A stretch of DNA of 64,000 nucleotides, taken from assembly GCA_048360435.1 (NCBI GenBank), contig DBGCOP010000003.1:1-64000 (forward strand), given 5' to 3'. Origin of the DNA: Limenecus sp048360435 (GTDB lineage: Bacteria > Cyanobacteriota > Vampirovibrionia > Gastranaerophilales > Gastranaerophilaceae). Position numbers and translations under genes: made by a program. Below are positions 59,856 through 64,000 of the stretch, one piece after another; position 1 is the stretch's first letter; the number at the start of each line of letters is the position of its first letter. Under the pieces are notes generated by a model. That model was not told the DNA's origin and searched no databases. It worked only from the letters and a program-made list of their open reading frames with translations.

Positions 59856-61207
59856 CACTTATTAGCCTCAACAAATTTGTGAATCAAATCACTTATCCTA
59901 TCCAGATGTTTTTCCTCCAGACGAGGGAATATGCCCACCCAGAAAGTATTATTCATAATAAAATCAGTATTCGGCAAAAGTTTATAATGTTGTTCACAAA
60001 GTTCCATAGAATTTATCAAAGGAGAATTTGCAATTCGAAGCTGAATTTCATCTTCTACAAACATGGGCTGCCTTAGAATGTTACCTGCAAAAAGCTGTCT
60101 TGTGCCCACACCGTTTTTTTCCAAATATTCAACAAGTTTTTGCTTAGTAAATGGAGCCTCACTTTTTACAGAAATTAAATAGCCAAACCATGAAGGTTTC
60201 ACATTTTGATGAACACAAGGCAATATTAAATAATCGGAAAGGTCGCTCAATTTACCTGTTAAATACTGTGCGTTCTTTGTTCTTCTTTTTAAAAATTCAG
60301 GAATTTTTTTTAATTGAGAACACCCGAGAGCTGCCTGCCAATCAGTAATTTTCAAATTATATCCTACATGTGAATATGTATATTTATGATCATAACCGAA
60401 CGGCAAATTACCAAGCTGCATACTAAAACGCTTATGGCAGGTATCATCTTTTCCCGGTTTACACCAACAGTCTCTACCCCAATCTCTAAAGGATAAAAGA
60501 ATTCTATAAAGCTGTGTATCATTAGTAACAACGGCTCCACCTTCACCCATTGTTATATGATGAGCAGGATAAAAGCTATAAGTTGAGATATGCCCGAAAG
60601 TTCCGGCTTTTCTGCCTTCAAATTCCGCACCCAAAGCATCACAACTGTCTTCAATCAACCACAAATTATGTTTCTCACAAATGTCTTTTATTTTACCCAA
60701 ATCAAACGCATTGCCTAGTGTATGAGCAACAAAAACGGCCTTTGTTTTTTCCGACAATACTTCTTCTATTTTTGAAGCATCAATATTATAAGTACCAATT
60801 TCACAATCAACAAAAACAGGAACGAGTCCATTTTGTATAATAGGATTCACTGTTGTAGGAAAGCCGGCTGCCACAGTAATAACCTCATCACCTTTTTTCA
60901 AACGTTTTTCGCCAAGTTTATGAGAAGTCAATGCAGACAATGCAAGAAGATTTGCACTTGAGCCGGAATTAACAGAAAGCGCATATTTAGCACCTATAAA
61001 TTTGGAGAACTCCTTTTCAAACTTATCATTAAAACGACCGGCTGTAAGCCACATATCTAAAGATGCATCTATCATTGCATCAAGTTCCTCAACACCGAGA
61101 AGCTTTCCGGAGGCAGGGATATATTTCAAATCTTTTTGTTTTCCGTAAATAATATTGTAATAAACATGCGAAGCAGCTTTAACAAGATTTCGAAGCAGCT
61201 TTTCCAT
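59855..61207 (-). CDS. rfbH: CDP-4-dehydro-6-deoxyglucose 3-dehydratase (E1)
   Basis: A 450-residue PMP-dependent DegT/AHBA-fold enzyme of the RfbH/DdhC type. It removes the C3 hydroxyl of CDP-4-keto-6-deoxyglucose, with a [2Fe-2S] reductase. The fold is shown by SVNSGSSANLLALSALTS, GFPTTVNPIIQNGLVPVFVD and WLIEDSCDALGAEFEG; the usual PLP-anchoring Lys is replaced by His in SFYPAHHITMGEGG, which marks the 3-dehydrase subgroup rather than an aminotransferase. Cys residues near CWCKPGKDDTC may hold the iron-sulfur cluster. ATG 61207 (GAGG upstream) is preferred over ATG 61222. No E3 reductase (RfbI) is seen in the window. Confidence 0.9.
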   Translation of the reverse strand: MEKLLRNLVKAASHVYYNIIYGKQKDLKYIPASGKLLGVEELDAMIDASLDMWLTAGRFNDKFEKEFSKFIGAKYALSVNSGSSANLLALSALTSHKLGEKRLKKGDEVITVAAGFPTTVNPIIQNGLVPVFVDCEIGTYNIDASKIEEVLSEKTKAVFVAHTLGNAFDLGKIKDICEKHNLWLIEDSCDALGAEFEGRKAGTFGHISTYSFYPAHHITMGEGGAVVTNDTQLYRILLSFRDWGRDCWCKPGKDDTCHKRFSMQLGNLPFGYDHKYTYSHVGYNLKITDWQAALGCSQLKKIPEFLKRRTKNAQYLTGKLSDLSDYLILPCVHQNVKPSWFGYLISVKSEAPFTKQKLVEYLEKNGVGTRQLFAGNILRQPMFVEDEIQLRIANSPLINSMELCEQHYKLLPNTDFIMNNTFWVGIFPRLEEKHLDRISDLIHKFVEANK

Positions 61208-62264
61208 TAAATTTTTCCTCATAATCTTTTATTTGAGACATAGTCAAATCATACATATCAATTTTATTATAAAAACTTTTGTACCAGTGAACGGTTTGTT
61301 TAATCGCTTCATCTGCATTATAAATCGGTACCCAGCCAAGTAATTTTCTAGCTTTTTCTATATTCAACATTAAAAGACCCGCTTCATGAAGATTATCTTT
61401 TTTATAGACTCTAACTTCGCCTTTACCCCAACAATCAATGATTTTTTTTACTATATCTTCAACGGTTAATGCACTGCATTCTTCCGGTCCGAAGTTAAAT
61501 CCCTGAGCATATTCATATCCTTGTTTATACAATTTGGCCCCCAGTGTTAAATAGCCTGATAAAGGCTCCAAAACATGCTGCCATGGTCTTATTGCTTCAG
61601 GGTGACGAATTTGAATCTCCATATCAAGATTTATAAATCTTGCACAATCAGGAACAAGCCTGTCACATGCCCAATCACCTCCGCCTATAACATTTCCGGC
61701 TCTTGCTGTTGCCATAGGGAAAGCACCCTCTTGATTCGGGTTTAAAAAGCATCTTCTATAAGAAGAAGACATAATCTCAACACAGCCTTTTGATGAGGAA
61801 TACATATCATATCCGCCCATAGGCTCATCCTCTTTATACCCTCTTGCTCTTTCCATATTCTCATAGCACTTATCAGTTGTTACATTAACAAAAGCTTTCA
61901 CACTTGAACATTTTCTGGCAGCTTCAAGCACATTTAATGTACCAATAACATTTGTCTCATAAGTCATAACAGGTTCTTCGTAAGAATATCTGACAAGAGG
62001 TTGTGCAGCAAGGTGAAAGACAAATTCAGGTTTAAAATCTTGAAATGTTTTCTCAAGCAGATTTCTATCTAGTATATTACCAACAACACTATTAATCCTT
62101 TTTTCAATATTCAAACTGTTAAACATTGAAGGAATTGTTTCAGGATGCAAAGCATATCCCAAAACTTCTGCCCCGAGAGACTGAAGCCAAAGAGATAACC
62201 AGCTGCCCTTAAAGCCTGTATGTCCTGTAATTAAAACTCTTTTATTTTTATAGATATCAAACAT
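61179..62264 (-). CDS. rfbG: CDP-glucose 4,6-dehydratase
   Basis: A 361-residue NAD-dependent extended SDR producing CDP-4-keto-6-deoxyglucose from CDP-glucose. Cofactor loop ITGHTGFKGSWLSLWL is specific to this group, together with HLAAQPLVRYSYEEP, VTTDKCYENMERARGYKED, and the Tyr-Lys in DMYSSSKGCVEIM. Its start overlaps the rfbF stop (TAATG), and its end overlaps rfbH. It is the second step of the pathway that leads to CDP-3,6-dideoxyhexoses. Confidence 0.95.
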   Translation of the reverse strand: MFDIYKNKRVLITGHTGFKGSWLSLWLQSLGAEVLGYALHPETIPSMFNSLNIEKRINSVVGNILDRNLLEKTFQDFKPEFVFHLAAQPLVRYSYEEPVMTYETNVIGTLNVLEAARKCSSVKAFVNVTTDKCYENMERARGYKEDEPMGGYDMYSSSKGCVEIMSSSYRRCFLNPNQEGAFPMATARAGNVIGGGDWACDRLVPDCARFINLDMEIQIRHPEAIRPWQHVLEPLSGYLTLGAKLYKQGYEYAQGFNFGPEECSALTVEDIVKKIIDCWGKGEVRVYKKDNLHEAGLLMLNIEKARKLLGWVPIYNADEAIKQTVHWYKSFYNKIDMYDLTMSQIKDYEEKFNGKAASKSC

Positions 62265-63049
62265 TATTCTCTACCCAGCCATTTAGCCCATGGTGCCATA
62301 TCTGACTGCCAGAGTTTTGTCAGTTCATTTTTATCTCTCAATGTATCCATAGGCTGCCAGAAACCCCTATGCTTGTATGCATTAAGTTGATGATTTTTGG
62401 ATAAATTTTCCAGTGGAGCACGCTCAAAAATTACATCATCAGAATCCTCTATATAATCAAAAATTTCAGGCTCACAAACAAAAAATCCACCATTAATCCA
62501 GGATTCTTCACCTTTTGGTTTTTCCATAAAAGAAGTAATAAGATTGTCTTCTTTTATAACAAGAGCCCCAAAACGTCCTGAAAGCTGAACCGCTGTCATT
62601 GTAGCAATTTTCCCTGAAGATTCATGAGATTTCAAAAGAGCATCTATATCCACATCAGAAACACCGTCACCGTAAGTGAGCATAAAGCGTTCTTTTCCAA
62701 TATAGTCCTGAGCTTTTTTAATTCTTCCACCTGTCATTGTATCTTGACCAGTGTACAAAATAGTAACCTTCCAGGGTTCATTTCTGGTTTTATGAATTTC
62801 TACACTGTTATTAGCCATATCAACAGTAATATCGGAATACCTATTGTAATAGTTTATAAAATATTCTTTTATGAGATGTGATTTATAACCTGTCAAGATT
62901 ACAAAATCATTAAAACCATAGAAAGAATAAATTTTCATAATATGCCAGAGTATGGGTTTTCCGCCTATTTCAACCATTGGTTTGGGTTTCAACTCGGTTT
63001 CTTCACTCAACCTGGTACCGAGGCCGCCCGCCAGAATTACAACTTTCAT
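62264..63049 (-). CDS. rfbF: Glucose-1-phosphate cytidylyltransferase
   Basis: A 261-residue nucleotidyltransferase joining CTP and glucose 1-phosphate into CDP-glucose, the entry to the CDP-deoxyhexose branch. VILAGGLGTRLSEET (the phosphate-binding loop), KPKPMVEIGGKPILWHIM, YGDGVSDVDID and the family-typical GWINGGFFVCEP-like segment (WINGGFFVCEPEIFDYI) are visible. The ATG at 63049 is favoured (GGAG 6 nt upstream, inside an earlier in-frame ATG at 63061). It is the first gene of the operon under a near-consensus promoter. Confidence 0.95.
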   Translation of the reverse strand: MKVVILAGGLGTRLSEETELKPKPMVEIGGKPILWHIMKIYSFYGFNDFVILTGYKSHLIKEYFINYYNRYSDITVDMANNSVEIHKTRNEPWKVTILYTGQDTMTGGRIKKAQDYIGKERFMLTYGDGVSDVDIDALLKSHESSGKIATMTAVQLSGRFGALVIKEDNLITSFMEKPKGEESWINGGFFVCEPEIFDYIEDSDDVIFERAPLENLSKNHQLNAYKHRGFWQPMDTLRDKNELTKLWQSDMAPWAKWLGRE

Positions 63050-63068
63050 ATTTTTCTCCATTTATTAA

Positions 63069-63096
63069 ATTATAGTTTAAAATCAGCTTTTGTTAA
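63069..63096 (-). promoter_or_regulatory. Promoter of the CDP-hexose operon
   Basis: On the minus strand TTAACA (63096-63091, 5 of 6 to TTGACA) and TATAAT (63074-63069, perfect) are separated by 16 bp, just upstream of rfbF. The transcript would begin about 7 bases before the first ATG codon and about 20 before the preferred start at 63049. Confidence 0.75.
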
Positions 63097-63289
63097 ACAT
63101 GTCACAAGCTATTTACAATTATTTACATTTAGGGAATCTTGATAATATTGGGTTTTCAGAGTATTTTTGTAAAAAAAGAAATATTTTTTTGAGTTTTTAT
63201 AAAAATACACGCAATTTTTTTTCTTTAGGAACATTTCTTTTTGTACCATTATTAAAATATCATCAACTTAGAATAGGAGTAAGGAATAA

Positions 63290-64000
63290 ATGGACATTAG
63301 TAACATCAAATTAAATGGCATCCACAGAAAGTCAGAAAAACAAAACAAAACAGAAAAACAATCTTCACCGATTGAAAACAAAGACTTAACACCACAAGAA
63401 AAAAGTACACTGGCAAAAATCAGAGCAAACGCCTTGGCATCATATTTGGCTGCTGCTATGGCAATCGGCGGCACATCTGCAACAATGACAAGCTGTGTTG
63501 ACCAAACAGTCGATCTTGATATGAATACAGATGAATTCAAACAAATGATGCAGCAAATGATTCAGTTACAACAAGAAATGTTGAAATTGATGCAGGAAAA
63601 CAACTCTGACAACAAAGAACAAATCGAACAAAACAAACAAATTCTTGCTATTTTGCAAGATATTATGAGTGGTGTTACTAATATCAAGGATGGTATTTAC
63701 AGCATAAAAGCATTAATTGAATCATCTAACAAATTTGATGTTGAATTTTTAAATAAAATTAATGAAATCATTGCAAACCAAAAAGATTCAAACATAGCTC
63801 TTCAAGAAATCCTTGAATTAAACAGACAACAAGCACTTTCATTACAAAACATTGAAGAATTAATCAAAACAGTTGGAGAAAGTGACAAAGAACTGGCAGA
63901 AATCTTACAAAACTTCTACAATGACTTCAAAGAAAGTGATAAAACACATACAGAAAACGAAAATACTCACTCTAATTTAATGAAAGAAATTCTTGCTGCA
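63290..64000 (+). CDS. Coiled-coil lipoprotein-like protein (cut by the window edge)
   Basis: An open frame of 237 codons that continues past the right edge. The ATG at 63290 is behind GGAGTAAGGA. The first 45 residues are polar and charged (MDISNIKLNG...), then a hydrophobic alanine-rich run (LASYLAAAMAIGGTSATM) ends in TSCVDQ, with Cys69, resembling a lipid-attachment site. The rest is a Gln/Asn/Glu-rich heptad-like coiled coil (QMMQQMIQLQQEMLKLMQ and repeated QIxxQ/ILxxI patterns). This layout resembles the start of the peptidoglycan hydrolase at 49219-51246. Probably a surface or periplasmic scaffold; function unknown. Confidence 0.75.
   Translation, partial: MDISNIKLNGIHRKSEKQNKTEKQSSPIENKDLTPQEKSTLAKIRANALASYLAAAMAIGGTSATMTSCVDQTVDLDMNTDEFKQMMQQMIQLQQEMLKLMQENNSDNKEQIEQNKQILAILQDIMSGVTNIKDGIYSIKALIESSNKFDVEFLNKINEIIANQKDSNIALQEILELNRQQALSLQNIEELIKTVGESDKELAEILQNFYNDFKESDKTHTENENTHSNLMKEILAA

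Overview
The window is AT-rich, densely coded chromosomal DNA, with no phage, transposon or CRISPR signature that I can see. It encodes a cell with an outer membrane (three TolC-family proteins, an AsmA-like protein, an EmrAB-type pump, a CDP-hexose surface-sugar cluster), a type IV pilin-like protein, and a fermentative redox style ([FeFe]-hydrogenase, hydrogenase-like sensor, Rex). Several proteins carry an unusual N-terminal leader ending in Phe-Lys or Phe-Lys-Gly. Together this suggests an anaerobic gut bacterium, possibly a non-photosynthetic cyanobacterial relative (Melainabacteria/Gastranaerophilales). That placement is inference from gene content, not from a phylogenetic marker.

Layout. 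1-6.5 kb: the start of GAPDH, then a hydrogen/redox unit on the minus strand (thioredoxin-like ferredoxin, sensory hydrogenase HydS, SpoIIE-type phosphatase, second thioredoxin-like ferredoxin, group-B-like [FeFe]-hydrogenase), with Rex divergent and two good Rex-box candidates between them. 6.5-25 kb: envelope and export genes (TolC, AsmA-like, a substrate-binding-domain/TolC fusion, MarR-EmrA-EmrB with a divergent TolC protein), glucose-6-phosphate isomerase, a DtxR-type repressor, an acyl-CoA ligase and an acyl-ACP thioesterase. 24.5-26.5 kb: metX-metW, overlapping and coupled. 26.5-41.6 kb: a mixed accessory-looking stretch with a B12-binding radical SAM protein, a cationic glycine/alanine-rich protein, a GH13-like protein, signal peptidase, a polyprenyl synthase, an EF-hand lytic transglycosylase, an M49-like peptidase and two EamA transporters.

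41.6-52.9 kb: tRNA-Leu(UAG), tRNA-Ala(GGC) and initiator tRNA-fMet, two acetyltransferase-like proteins, a DnaQ-type exonuclease, a CoA-disulfide reductase with rhodanese domain, UDP-glucuronate decarboxylase, a pilin, a hemerythrin, a three-domain peptidoglycan hydrolase, and threonine dehydratase followed by RidA. 52.9-63.1 kb: a nine-gene minus-strand operon with a recognisable promoter. It makes a CDP-deoxyhexose (RfbF, RfbG, RfbH) and carries an unusual set of carbon-skeleton enzymes: two dehydrogenase/epimerase proteins, a dehydroquinate-synthase-like cyclase, an FGGY kinase, a NeuB-like synthase and a thiamine-diphosphate enzyme. The window ends inside a coiled-coil, lipoprotein-like gene.

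The two best candidates for something under-described are the hydrogen-sensing unit and the surface-sugar operon, whose enzyme set points to a branched, higher-carbon or cyclitol-like sugar. The fusion of a periplasmic binding domain to TolC, the cationic Gly/Ala protein, and the shared N-terminal leader motif are also worth following.
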